The notes under the pieces: model-generated
What the model saw: only the letters and a program-made list of their open reading frames with translations
What the model was told of the DNA's origin: nothing
Databases searched by the model: none
Assembly (NCBI GenBank): GCA_023455425.1
Contig: JAEYCM010000035.1
Coordinates: 1 to 60,806, forward strand
Reading direction: 5' to 3'
DNA: 60,806 nt
Origin: Bacillota bacterium
GTDB taxonomy: Bacteria > Bacillota > Clostridia > Christensenellales > CAG-138
Shown here: positions 25,107 through 33,778 of the stretch, piece by piece
How positions within the stretch are numbered: position 1 is the stretch's first letter
Layout of the letters: every line of letters begins with the position of its first letter
Program-made: the position numbers and the translations under genes

Positions 25107-26796
25107 GCGTTCCTCCGTTTACAGCGCGTGGAACGCGAAACGTCACCTGCGTTCCTTTTCCCGGCGCTGAGAGTATTTGAAGCTCTTCCCCATAATGTTT
25201 TTTCAGCCGTCTGTTGATATTGGAAATCCCAATCCCGGAGCATTCCCGCGTTTCATGGAGCAGCTTGGCAATCGTTTCTTGATCCATACCGGGGCCGTCA
25301 TCCTCAATAGAGAACCGGATATAATCCGGCTCTTCCTCAATATGCAGCCACACATTGCCCTGCCCCGTTTTTTTGCGGGTGCCATGCCGGATGGCATTTT
25401 CTACAAGAGGCTGTATGCAGAGCCGCGGAACAGGAAGATCGGGCGGTTCCTCCCCAACGATGGAAAAGTTCAGCTGATCCCGAAACCGCGCCTTTTCGAT
25501 GGAAACATAAGCCTGAACGCTTTCCATTTCCCTTTGGAGCGAAACCATGGGGGAAGATTCATCAAAATAATAGCAGTTTGCCAGATGTTCGCCCAGCTCC
25601 GCAATGAGCCGCTTTGCTTCGTCCGGGCTGCGCGTAATCATAGACGCAATAACACTGAGGGTATTGTTGAGAAAATGTGGCTTGATCTGCGCCTGCAGAA
25701 AAGAGAGCTCATTATTTTCCGCACGGTTAATTGCATTCGCGGCAATATCCCGGAGCTGGCGTTGGTGCTCTTCATACAACGTAATATCTTCGATCGTGAG
25801 AATTTTTCCAATGAGGCTCACCCCGTTTTCGGTCGTAATATTGGTAAGTTCGGCTGAAAAATGCCGCGGCCCTTCCCCTGTCCCGCGTGAAAAGCACACT
25901 TTCCTTTCCTGCTGCAGCATCGGTTCAAATTCGCGGTGTGCCCCGATAAACCGTGCAAAAGACTGTTTTTTGGAAAGGCCGTCAAGATTCGGGTAAAGCT
26001 GCAAAAACGCGTCATTGGCCTCAACGATCTGGCCCAGCCGGTCAATGATCGCCACGCCCTCTCTGGCATGGCGGAACACCGTTTCCGTGGCGATGGGAAT
26101 GGCGTTGAATATATGGTAGCGGAGCATTCCAAACGTATATAGAAGGCCGGCTATGGGGAACTGCGCAGGAAAAAAATCCAGCCCCAGCGTATTGAACGGA
26201 GCCGTATTGGCATACACAGCCGCCCAAGGAAACAGGGAAGCCACCAGCATAATGACATACGCCCCACGCTGCAGCCTTGGCGCCTTTGAATAGCCCCGTA
26301 AATAGAACACGGTAGCGATTAGCCCAAGTATTGTGCCGAAAGCGACGGCAAGCGCATAAAGCGGCCCCTTTCCGGTATACAGTACAGGAAAATAGCCGTT
26401 GCTCTGAAACGTAAAGGAGGAAATATACAGGTGGTGCAGCGGGTTTGTATAATAAATGGCATAGTACAAAATGGGGTGCGCAAGGGCTACGAACCGGTAC
26501 AGGCGAAGCCGGGATTCCGGGAGGCCTACAAACTCCAGGCTCATCATCAGCCAAAAATAGTGCAACGTCGGAATGGGCAAATGCTCCAGATGGAACCAAA
26601 ACAGCGCGGCCTGCTCGCTTTTTGCGTTCAATTCCGCCGCATAAAAGACGCTGTAAATCACCGCGCATACCATGCTGGCGATAAAGCTCCTGACCCCGGG
26701 CATTCGCCTGTGTTTTCGTGCATACATGATAAGCACCACGGCAAAGGGTACGCACACCAACAGCACAGACGTATAGAACACCTGCATGCCGTTCAT
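25099..26796 (-). CDS. Sensor histidine kinase, 7TM-PAS-LytS type
   Basis: Protein of 565 residues: an N-terminal seven-helix HisKA_7TM sensor (about 1-215), a PAS domain (about 225-335, with REGVAIIDRLGQIVEAN), a His_kinase domain with the phospho-acceptor in QIKPHFLNN, and a C-terminal HATPase (QPLVENAIRHG, EDDGPGM, GIGISNINRRL). It would autophosphorylate on sensing a membrane-associated signal and phosphorylate the response regulator encoded next. ATG 26796 lies eight bases after AAAGGAGG; a GTG three codons upstream overlaps that site. Confidence 0.9.
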   Translation of the reverse strand: MNGMQVFYTSVLLVCVPFAVVLIMYARKHRRMPGVRSFIASMVCAVIYSVFYAAELNAKSEQAALFWFHLEHLPIPTLHYFWLMMSLEFVGLPESRLRLYRFVALAHPILYYAIYYTNPLHHLYISSFTFQSNGYFPVLYTGKGPLYALAVAFGTILGLIATVFYLRGYSKAPRLQRGAYVIMLVASLFPWAAVYANTAPFNTLGLDFFPAQFPIAGLLYTFGMLRYHIFNAIPIATETVFRHAREGVAIIDRLGQIVEANDAFLQLYPNLDGLSKKQSFARFIGAHREFEPMLQQERKVCFSRGTGEGPRHFSAELTNITTENGVSLIGKILTIEDITLYEEHQRQLRDIAANAINRAENNELSFLQAQIKPHFLNNTLSVIASMITRSPDEAKRLIAELGEHLANCYYFDESSPMVSLQREMESVQAYVSIEKARFRDQLNFSIVGEEPPDLPVPRLCIQPLVENAIRHGTRKKTGQGNVWLHIEEEPDYIRFSIEDDGPGMDQETIAKLLHETRECSGIGISNINRRLKKHYGEELQILSAPGKGTQVTFRVPRAVNGGTHD

Positions 26797-27135
26797 GCGG
26801 CGCACCTCCTTTGATTTTAATTTACAAGCCGGGTCCTATTTATACCCAATTATACAACACTTTTCTGCAGACAGCGTATCAATTTGCGTGATAAGCATAA
26901 AAAGCACATCTTCCAAAATAGAATCCCTGCAGAGCGGCAAAATGAAGTGTCCCTTGCTGAAAAAACCCTATTTAATAGGAATAAAAATGAGTTCTACGCC
27001 GCAAACGTTGCAACTCCGCCGATGTTTCTGCGCGCAGTATCTTGCAGGTTGATTTTTTTAACCCGAATCAACTTCAAATCCATTGATTTCCAAGTTCCCG
27101 GGCAATACAATACTGCCATAGAGAGGTGTTTTATT
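26797..27135. other. Divergent intergenic region with an inverted repeat
   Basis: About 340 bases between the kinase and the XRE-family gene. It contains an inverted repeat GTTGATT (27048-27054) / AATCAAC (27066-27072), about 64 bases before the XRE start, which could be an operator. I see no convincing promoter pair and no gene. An in-frame upstream extension of the XRE gene (to 26884) has no protein-like character. Confidence 0.4.
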
Positions 27136-28239
27136 GTGAAGGAAATCAATATTGCGCGCGTGCTTGTCAGCAAGCGCAAGGAAAAGGGCATTACACAGGA
27201 CGAGTTGGCAAGCTACATGGGAGTATCCAAAGCCTCCGTTTCCAAATGGGAGACGGGACAAAGCTACCCGGATGTGACGTTTCTCCCCCAACTTGCCGCG
27301 TACTTTAACATCAGCATCGATGAACTCATGGATTATCAGCCACAAATGGCCAAAGAGGATATTCGCAAGCTGTACCGCAGGCTGTCCACGGCGTTTACAG
27401 AGAAACCCTTTGACGCGGTGCTGGAAGAATACAACCAGATCATCCGCAAGTATTACGCCTGCTTCCCTCTGTTGCTGCAAATGGGAATATTGCTCATCAA
27501 TCATTTGGAATTGGTAAAGGATCAGAGCGCTTCCGAAGCCCTGCTTGCCCAAAGCAAGGCCCTGTTTGTACGCGTACGCGAGGAAAGCGGGGATGTCTCC
27601 CTCACCAAACAGGCGATGTTCATGGAGGCGCTTGCTTGCCTGATATCCAACGATCCAAACGCCGCATTGGAATTGTTGGAAGGTACAATTGTTCCCGCGA
27701 TGCCGCCGGAATCCCTCCTTGCCTCCGCCTATCAAATGACCGGCCGCATGGAGGACGCCAAAGAGGTCTTGCAGGTCGGCATGTACCAAAATATCGTGGT
27801 GCTGTTTAACTTCCTGCCCGCCTACCTGATGCTGTGCCTGAACGACCCGAAAAAGTTTGAAGAAACGCTCAAACGCGGGCGCACGGTTGTGGAAGCATTC
27901 GATATGAAGCATCTGCACCCGTCGGTTGCCATCGGCCTTTATCTTTCGGCCGCGCAGGGATACTGCATGCAGCAAAATTACGAAAAGGCGCTGGATATGC
28001 TCGAAGAATATGCCCAGATCGTCACCGGCAATATCTATCCGCTGCGCCTACAGGGGGACGATTTTTTTGACCGGCTGAACCCTTGGCTGGAACAGCTGGA
28101 TTTGGGAACGGGGCTCCCTCGGGATGAAACGACTATAAAAAAGAGCATGCTGGACGTAATGAAAAGCCCTGCGTTTGCAGCGCTTGCGCAGGAAGAGCGG
28201 TACCTCTCCATACTGGAGCGGCTTAAAAACAGCCTGTAA
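27136..28239 (+). CDS. XRE-family HTH regulator with helical repeat domain
   Basis: Protein of 367 residues. The N-terminal XRE helix-turn-helix (about 5-60) has KGITQDELASYMGVSKASVS and KWETGQSYPD. The remainder is helical with TPR-like repeats (for example EKALDMLEEYAQIV), similar to peptide- or protein-responsive XRE regulators. The start was set at GTG 27136, seven bases after GAGAGGTG, giving the typical VKEINIARVLVSKRKEKG N-terminus; the frame is open further upstream without a better start. It is co-transcribed with the CPBP protease gene 43 bases downstream. Confidence 0.85.
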   Translation: MKEINIARVLVSKRKEKGITQDELASYMGVSKASVSKWETGQSYPDVTFLPQLAAYFNISIDELMDYQPQMAKEDIRKLYRRLSTAFTEKPFDAVLEEYNQIIRKYYACFPLLLQMGILLINHLELVKDQSASEALLAQSKALFVRVREESGDVSLTKQAMFMEALACLISNDPNAALELLEGTIVPAMPPESLLASAYQMTGRMEDAKEVLQVGMYQNIVVLFNFLPAYLMLCLNDPKKFEETLKRGRTVVEAFDMKHLHPSVAIGLYLSAAQGYCMQQNYEKALDMLEEYAQIVTGNIYPLRLQGDDFFDRLNPWLEQLDLGTGLPRDETTIKKSMLDVMKSPAFAALAQEERYLSILERLKNSL

Positions 28240-28282
28240 TTGGGCGCATCATCCCGATGAGGACGTGTAGGAGGAAAAGCGT

Positions 28283-29197
28283 ATGGAACACACGAACAAA
28301 GCTACAAAAAAGCGGCTGATTTTATTTATCGCGTTCACATTTGTAATCGCCTGGGTCCTGTTTTTGCTGGTACCCATACTGGGTATGCCGTATGGAACGG
28401 GCAGCTCCATCCTGCTGGTTGCGGCGGCCATGTTTGCGCCGGCATTGGGCAGCATACTGACCCGGTGGGTGACAAAGGAGGGCTTTCAAAACATGTACCT
28501 GCGTCCCCGCTTCAAGGGGAACATCCGGTACTACCTGCTTGTGTTCTTTGGTCCGACTTTGCTTTTGTTTGTGAGCGCGGCGATCTATTTTCTGATATTA
28601 CCCGGCTCGTTTGACCCTGCGCTCACCACGCTCAAGGAACTGACCGCAGGAGGCCCCGCCGCAATGCCCGCAGAGCAAGTGCTGCTCTTGAGCCTGTTAC
28701 AGGTGATCGTTCTTGGCCCCATCATCAACATCATCCCCACGCTGGGGGAAGAACTTGGCTGGCGAGGGTATCTGTTGCCCAAACTGCAGCACTTCCATTC
28801 CGACCGCGCGGCGCTGCTCATTTCGGGCGCGATCTGGGGCATATGGCACGCGCCGGTCATCGTCCTGGGGCATAATTACGGCACAGAGTACTTCGGCTAT
28901 CCTTGGCTCGGCGTACTCGCCATGGTCATATTCTGCATGGTGCTGGGTGTCATAGAGGGCTATATTACGATAAAACTCCAAAGCGCCATTCCTGCCGCCA
29001 TGATCCACTCCACAGTGAACGCGGGCGCAGCGCTGCCGGTCTACCTTGCAAAGCCCGGCTTCAACCCGCTGCTGGGGCCTGCGATTACGGGCATTATCGG
29101 CGGCCTGCCTCTCCTTATCCTGGCGGGGTTCCTGTTTATAAAAGCAGGCAAGCTTCGGAGCGAAACAATCCCCGATGCCGCCTCCAAGCCGGAATAA
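28283..29197 (+). CDS. CPBP-family intramembrane metalloprotease
   Basis: Polytopic membrane protein of 304 residues (about eight helices) of the CPBP/Abi family, related to Rce1. Conserved motifs are EELGWRGYLLP (motif 1, with the two Glu), WGIWHAPV (motif 2) and HSTVN (motif 3). Such proteins cleave or modify substrates within the membrane and are often linked to bacteriocin self-immunity, but no bacteriocin gene is visible here. GTAGGAGG lies before ATG 28283. It follows the XRE regulator, which probably controls it, and ends at a strong terminator. Confidence 0.88.
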   Translation: MEHTNKATKKRLILFIAFTFVIAWVLFLLVPILGMPYGTGSSILLVAAAMFAPALGSILTRWVTKEGFQNMYLRPRFKGNIRYYLLVFFGPTLLLFVSAAIYFLILPGSFDPALTTLKELTAGGPAAMPAEQVLLLSLLQVIVLGPIINIIPTLGEELGWRGYLLPKLQHFHSDRAALLISGAIWGIWHAPVIVLGHNYGTEYFGYPWLGVLAMVIFCMVLGVIEGYITIKLQSAIPAAMIHSTVNAGAALPVYLAKPGFNPLLGPAITGIIGGLPLLILAGFLFIKAGKLRSETIPDAASKPE

Positions 29198-29237
29198 TGC
29201 AACGTACGCCATCAGATGCATCATGTATAATAGTATG

Positions 29238-29267
29238 AAACTCCCCGGCATTGCCGGGGAGTTTTTT
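29238..29267. terminator. Bidirectional terminator between convergent genes
   Basis: Perfect 12-bp stem AAACTCCCCGGC / GCCGGGGAGTTT with a three-base loop and T run. It serves the CPBP gene on the plus strand and probably the methyltransferase gene on the minus strand. Confidence 0.85.
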
Positions 29268-29276
29268 GCATCCTGC

Positions 29277-30074
29277 TCATTTGACGCCAATCCGCATACG
29301 ATAGCAAAAATCAACCGCAACCGTCTCCTGCCCATAGGCGTTAAAAAGCAATGCTTTATATTCCGCGAGCTTCGGTTCCAGTTGGGCCGGGGAACGCTTC
29401 AACGCAAACTGCAGGCTGCTTTGGCTGAGCGCCATGGCATATAGGCGATCGGCCGTGCATTGTTCTTTATTCGCAAAAACAATCTCCCTTGCATAACGAA
29501 ACAGCGCGGAATTGCGGATGCTTTCCAGATGCTTCGCTTTATCCCGGCGCATCGTATCGGGGTCCCCCGCATGCTCTTTTTCAATCCGCTTTGCAAGGGA
29601 ATGCAGTTCGCCGCACGCTTTTTCAATATGCCAGTGCAAGATGGGAGGCCAATCGTAATCGATTGTCGCAAAAATGCCGTTTGGCGTTAAAATGCGATGG
29701 ACCTCAGAAAGCGTCACGTCAGGCTCCATCCAATGGAAGGATTGGGAACATACAACGATATCCACCGATTCGTCCGGCAAACCCGTTTGATGGGAGTATG
29801 CCTGCACAAACGAGACGTTGTCTCTTTCCAAAAGCCTCGCTACCCTTAGCATGTCCCCGTTCGGCTCAACGCCGATTACCTTGTGGCAATGCCCCAGCCA
29901 GGCCGAAGTCGAAAGCCCGGTGCCGCAGCCGATGTCCACAACAATTCCCGGCTTGCGCCTGAAATAAAGTGTCAGCAGCTGAACGGGATACTCCGGCAAA
30001 GAGGGACGGGCGCTGTTATAAATATCCGCAAGCCCGCTGAAGCGGTTTCCGTTTTCTATCAATCCGGACGACAT
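29277..30074 (-). CDS. Class I SAM-dependent methyltransferase
   Basis: Protein of 265 residues with the Rossmann SAM-binding fold: motif I VVDIGCGTGLST at about residue 45, acidic residue in VIGVEPNGDML, motif with DIVVCSQSFHWMEP, and LTPNGIFATIDYDWPP. It belongs to the Methyltransf_11/25 group; the HWME segment is typical of ubiquinone/trans-aconitate-type methyltransferases, but substrate is unknown. ATG 30074 was chosen because AAAGGAGGAAAGCGT directly precedes it; a frame extension upstream lacks such a site. Confidence 0.87.
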   Translation of the reverse strand: MSSGLIENGNRFSGLADIYNSARPSLPEYPVQLLTLYFRRKPGIVVDIGCGTGLSTSAWLGHCHKVIGVEPNGDMLRVARLLERDNVSFVQAYSHQTGLPDESVDIVVCSQSFHWMEPDVTLSEVHRILTPNGIFATIDYDWPPILHWHIEKACGELHSLAKRIEKEHAGDPDTMRRDKAKHLESIRNSALFRYAREIVFANKEQCTADRLYAMALSQSSLQFALKRSPAQLEPKLAEYKALLFNAYGQETVAVDFCYRMRIGVK

Positions 30075-30204
30075 ACGCTTTCCTCCTTTTGCCCCTATTG
30101 GCGTCAAAAGCGCCCGAAGGCAAGTCTCCCATCAACGCTTTCTATATTTGATTTTATAGGAAAGCGCATACTATTGCCAGTGCGATAAGGGGGCGTTCCG
30201 CAAC

Positions 30205-30426
30205 GTGATTCGTTACTTAAACAGTGCTTCCGGGATACAGGCATATGATTACGGAGATGATTTTATCCGAATCCAATTCGAGGATGGGACAATTTACCTT
30301 TATACGTATGAGAGCACCGGGGCTTATCATATAGAGCAAATGAAAAAGCTCGCCCAACTCGGAAAGGGCCTGAACACATTTATCAACCAGGCGGTACGAG
30401 GGAACTACTGGAAACGGGAATTATAA
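30205..30426 (+). CDS. Small KTSC-like protein
   Basis: Protein of 73 residues starting at GTG 30205 (AAGGGGG lies 11 bases upstream). The pattern AYDYGDDFIRIQFEDGTIYL followed by Tyr and a C-terminal FINQAVRGNYWKREL resembles the KTSC domain, a small beta-rich module of unknown function. I assign it by overall pattern only. It lies alone between the divergent methyltransferase gene and a 500-base non-coding stretch. Confidence 0.6.
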   Translation: MIRYLNSASGIQAYDYGDDFIRIQFEDGTIYLYTYESTGAYHIEQMKKLAQLGKGLNTFINQAVRGNYWKREL

Positions 30427-30940
30427 TCGTCCGCTTCCGCTTAATCCTGCGATTTTTTCGCAGCCGCTCCTATTCGTTACCCACAAGCGCTTTTTCAGGC
30501 ATGCCCGGACTGAAACGACAGTTTGCCGCATATTTTCTAATTATCCGCCGGGCGGCCTACGCTTGTTCCCCGCATCATTACCCCCGATGCACCCGCTGCG
30601 GCGCGCCGCGGCTGCGCGCATGGTTGCCTGGAAAACCAGACAGAATATTTATGCGTCACAAATCACTTTTGACGCATATGAATAGGGTACTTCGAATGTA
30701 TCAAAAAGAAAGGAGGCAGATAAAACGCCGAAGACAGGCGCATTGATCCAATACCGAAAAATTTGCTTGACAAACGTATGCGGTCAATTTATGCTTAAAC
30801 CCATTGAAAATGGCAATTGCCAGAAATACAATGGCGTTTATCAACAGTGAAATGCGTCCGCATTTGCTCATTGGTAAACGCCTTTCCTGTATACGGGAGA
30901 TCCGCGGATAACCGCGGAAAATATGCGAAGGAGGAAAACT
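30427..30940. other. Non-coding stretch with an inverted repeat
   Basis: About 510 bases without a credible gene. Holds an inverted repeat TATGCGTCA (30650-30658) / TGACGCATA (30670-30678), perfect over nine bases with an 11-base spacer, and further on the promoter of the FAD-enzyme operon. An 81-codon frame at 30501-30746 has no protein character. Confidence 0.5.
30767..30822 (+). promoter_or_regulatory. Promoter and palindromic operator of the FAD-enzyme operon
   Basis: Consensus TTGACA (30767-30772), 17 bases, TATGCT (30790-30795). A perfect 12-bp palindrome TGGCAATTGCCA (30811-30822) lies just downstream of the expected transcription start near 30802, a usual place for a repressor site. 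No copy of this palindrome was noticed elsewhere in the window. Confidence 0.65.
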
Positions 30941-32221
30941 ATGCGAATAATCATCGCAGGAGGAGGATGGTCCGGCTGCGCGGCAGCCATCAGCGCAAAG
31001 AAAAACGGCGCAGACGTCACGCTGCTTGAGCGTACCGATATGCTTTTAGGCACCGGCTTGGTGGGCGGCATTATGCGCAACAACGGGCGCTTTACGGCGG
31101 CAGAGGAAGCGATCGCGCTTGGAGGAGGCGACCTCTTCCGTATCACGGACGCGCACGCGCGGCACAAGAACATCGACTTCCCGGGCCACAAGCACGCAAG
31201 CCTCTATGATATCGGCACCACCCCGGGAGCCGTTACGGAATATCTGTTCAAGCGGGGCATTGACGTCGTGTTCAACGCGCGCGTCACGCAGGCGGATATG
31301 GACGCGGATACCATACGCAGCGTGACCGACGCAAACGGAACGATCTGTGAGGGCGACGTATTCATCGACACCACGGGCACGGCCGGGCCCATGAACAATT
31401 GCGCCAAGTATGGCAACGGCTGCGCCATGTGTATCCTGCGCTGTCCGAGCTTTGGCGGCAGGATGAGCCTAACCGCCCTTGCGGGCGTAACGGAGCTGCA
31501 GGGAAAGAAGGCGAACGGCTCCATCGGCGCAATGAGCGGTTCGTGCAAGCTCTATAAAGAATCGCTTTCGCCCAAGATCGTGGAGACGCTCAACAAAACC
31601 GGTGTCGCCGTCATTCCCATCCCCGTTGAGCTCATTGAAGACCATCTCGACATCAAGGCCTGCCAGCAATACGCGCTGAGTGAATTTAAAAAGAACGTGG
31701 TGCTGCTGGATACCGGCCACGCAAAGCTGATGGCTCCGTTTTTTGATTTAAGCAAGCTTCACCAGATACCCGGCTTTGAAAACGCCCGGTATGAAGACCC
31801 TTATGCGGGCGGGCGCGGCAACTCCATGCGGTATTTCGCCATGGCCCCGCGGGACGACGCGCTCCACGTAAAGGGCGTAAAAAACCTGTTCTGCGCCGGG
31901 GAAAAGGCGGGGCTTTTGGTGGGCCATACCGAGGCCATCGTCACAGGAACGCTTGCTGGCTGCAATGCCGTGCGATTTGCGCGCGGGGAAGCGCCCGTCA
32001 TCCTGCCGCGCCAGCTTGCAATAGGCGAAGCCATCGCCTATGTGCGCGAGCAGATGGCGACGGAGCGCGGACTGGGGCTCAAATACACGTTCTCCGGTTC
32101 CGTGCTCTTTGAACGTATGAAAGAACTGAACCTGTATTCGACGGATGTCAGGAAAATTCGCGACCGCGTTGCGGCACTGGGCCTTGCGGACGTGTTTTCA
32201 AAAGATCTGTTTGTGGCCTGA
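30941..32221 (+). CDS. FAD-dependent oxidoreductase with a four-Cys motif
   Basis: Protein of 426 residues with an N-terminal Rossmann FAD-binding motif (IIAGGGWSGCAAAISAK, then LLERT) and a C-terminal FAD-contact segment (LFCAGEKAGLLVGHTEAIVTG). It resembles the FAD_oxidored group. Four Cys at 154, 161, 164 and 168 (NGCAMCILRCPS) could bind an iron-sulfur cluster; this is inferred from spacing only. Substrate is unknown. ATG 30941 was chosen for GAAGGAGG upstream. The next gene encodes a transporter, so the likely logic is import of an organic substrate followed by its oxidation or reduction. Confidence 0.8.
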   Translation: MRIIIAGGGWSGCAAAISAKKNGADVTLLERTDMLLGTGLVGGIMRNNGRFTAAEEAIALGGGDLFRITDAHARHKNIDFPGHKHASLYDIGTTPGAVTEYLFKRGIDVVFNARVTQADMDADTIRSVTDANGTICEGDVFIDTTGTAGPMNNCAKYGNGCAMCILRCPSFGGRMSLTALAGVTELQGKKANGSIGAMSGSCKLYKESLSPKIVETLNKTGVAVIPIPVELIEDHLDIKACQQYALSEFKKNVVLLDTGHAKLMAPFFDLSKLHQIPGFENARYEDPYAGGRGNSMRYFAMAPRDDALHVKGVKNLFCAGEKAGLLVGHTEAIVTGTLAGCNAVRFARGEAPVILPRQLAIGEAIAYVREQMATERGLGLKYTFSGSVLFERMKELNLYSTDVRKIRDRVAALGLADVFSKDLFVA

Positions 32222-32313
32222 CGCATAGGCCTTGCGGCGCGGGGGAGAAGCGCGCCATCACCAGATGTCCACAGGCATGGTTTGGAAAATTATAGAGTTG
32301 GGGGAATGAAAGA

Positions 32314-33702
32314 ATGGGCCTTGGATTGCTGCACTATGTGTACCTGATTATGACGCTGTTTATCATCGTCATACTCCTGATGAAAAAGGAGATCGTGCTG
32401 CCATGTATTATCGGCATGTTCCTGATGGGACTTGCCGCAACAGGAAATGTCGTAAAAGCGGTACAGGTGCTCTACAACTCCGTGGTCAACGCGGGTATCG
32501 AGTTCTTAGGCATCATCGTGGTCATTGCCTTTGTGGTGGCAATGTCCAAAGGCTTGACCAGTATCGGCGCGGATGAACTGATGATAGCGCCCATTAAGCG
32601 GGTCGTCAAAAGCAAGAAAGTCGCGTTCTTTGTGGTCGGCGCCGTCATGCTGATCGTTTCCTGGTTCGTATGGCCCTCCCCCGCCGTGGCGCTCGTGGGC
32701 GCGTTGATGCTGCCGGTGGCGCTCAAGGTGGGGCTCCCCAATATCTGGTGCGCGGTGGCAATGAACGTATTCGGCCACGGCATCGGACTTTCGAGCGATT
32801 TTATTATACAAGGCGCGCCCGCCATCACCGCAAAAGCGGCGGGGCTTGACCCGAGCGCCGTCATACAGGCAAGCGTCCCGCTTTGGGCTGTGATGTCCAT
32901 TGTGACCATCACCGTATGTTGGATTATGTTCCTGCGCGAAAACAAGGCGATGGCGGCAGCCGCAGGCGGCGACGCCGTGGAACTTGCTCCGGATAGCGCA
33001 GAGGAAGCTTCGGCCCCCAAAAAGCATACGCCCTTTGCCTACATCATCGCCATCCTTACGCCGCTTCTATTCCTTGCCGATATCGTATTGATGCTCATAT
33101 TTGACCTGCGCGGCGGAGACGCAACCGCGCTCGTCGGCGGCACCGCCATTGTGGTATTGAGCCTCATCACCATATTCCGCGGCGAATTCTTTGCATCTCT
33201 GGAAGCGATTGCGGACCATTTCCGCGAAGGCTTCATGTTCGCCATCAAGATTTTTGGGCCTGTCATCATCATTGCCGGGTTCTTCTTCATGGGCAGCGGC
33301 GAAATGGCGGCGAAAGTCCTGGGCGAAGGCGCTCCGAGCATACTCAACGATTTCGGCCTGTTCCTGGCGGAAAACGTCAAGCTGGGCGGCGGCTTTGTGG
33401 TAATCGTGCAGGCGCTCGTCGGGATTGTTACGGGGCTCGACGGCTCCGGCTTCTCGGGCCTGCCGCTCTTAGGCTCCCTTGCGCACACGTTCTCGATCGC
33501 CACGGGCGCGAACGCGGCAACCATCGCGGCGCTCGGACAGGTGGTCACCATTTGGGTGGACGGCGGCACGATCATCCCCTGGGCGGTTATCCCCGTCGCC
33601 GCTATCTGCAATGTAAAGGCGATGGACCTTGCAAGAAAGAACCTCATCCCGGTTTGCATCGGCCTTGCGGTAACGGTGATCGTCGCGATATTCCTCGTTT
33701 GA
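32314..33702 (+). CDS. Ion-transporter-superfamily permease (GntP/CitMHS-like)
   Basis: Polytopic membrane protein of 462 residues with about 11-12 hydrophobic helices, a basic-acidic central loop near residues 225-245 and re-entrant-type segments such as GLDGSGFSGLPLLGSL and GHGIGLSSDFIIQGAP. The plan fits the ion transporter superfamily of secondary carboxylate or gluconate carriers; the exact family is uncertain. It is in an operon with the FAD enzyme 92 bases upstream, and a GGGGGAATGAAAGA site precedes ATG 32314. The transported compound is probably the substrate or product of that enzyme (inferred). Confidence 0.75.
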   Translation: MGLGLLHYVYLIMTLFIIVILLMKKEIVLPCIIGMFLMGLAATGNVVKAVQVLYNSVVNAGIEFLGIIVVIAFVVAMSKGLTSIGADELMIAPIKRVVKSKKVAFFVVGAVMLIVSWFVWPSPAVALVGALMLPVALKVGLPNIWCAVAMNVFGHGIGLSSDFIIQGAPAITAKAAGLDPSAVIQASVPLWAVMSIVTITVCWIMFLRENKAMAAAAGGDAVELAPDSAEEASAPKKHTPFAYIIAILTPLLFLADIVLMLIFDLRGGDATALVGGTAIVVLSLITIFRGEFFASLEAIADHFREGFMFAIKIFGPVIIIAGFFFMGSGEMAAKVLGEGAPSILNDFGLFLAENVKLGGGFVVIVQALVGIVTGLDGSGFSGLPLLGSLAHTFSIATGANAATIAALGQVVTIWVDGGTIIPWAVIPVAAICNVKAMDLARKNLIPVCIGLAVTVIVAIFLV

Positions 33703-33720
33703 GGGCCTCGTTTTCGTCAT

Positions 33721-33751
33721 AAAAGGAGGGAAGTTACTTCCCTCCTTTTTT
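33721..33751. terminator. Bidirectional terminator between convergent operons
   Basis: Perfect 13-bp stem AAAAGGAGGGAAG / CTTCCCTCCTTTT, three-base loop, A run before and T run after. It ends both the transporter operon (plus) and the ulaE operon (minus). Confidence 0.9.
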
Positions 33752-33778
33752 ATTCCTGCTTCAAGCGCGCACCCGAGG

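Noticed and set aside
30104..30125. Possible third copy of the intergenic repeat on the minus strand
   Set aside because: Only about 17-20 bases match and the hairpin part is missing; mentioned in the repeat finding but not annotated.
30501..30746. 81-codon plus-strand frame in the non-coding stretch before the FAD operon
   Set aside because: Composition is basic and Cys/His-rich without domain pattern, and there is no ribosome-binding site. It ends just before the FAD-operon promoter.
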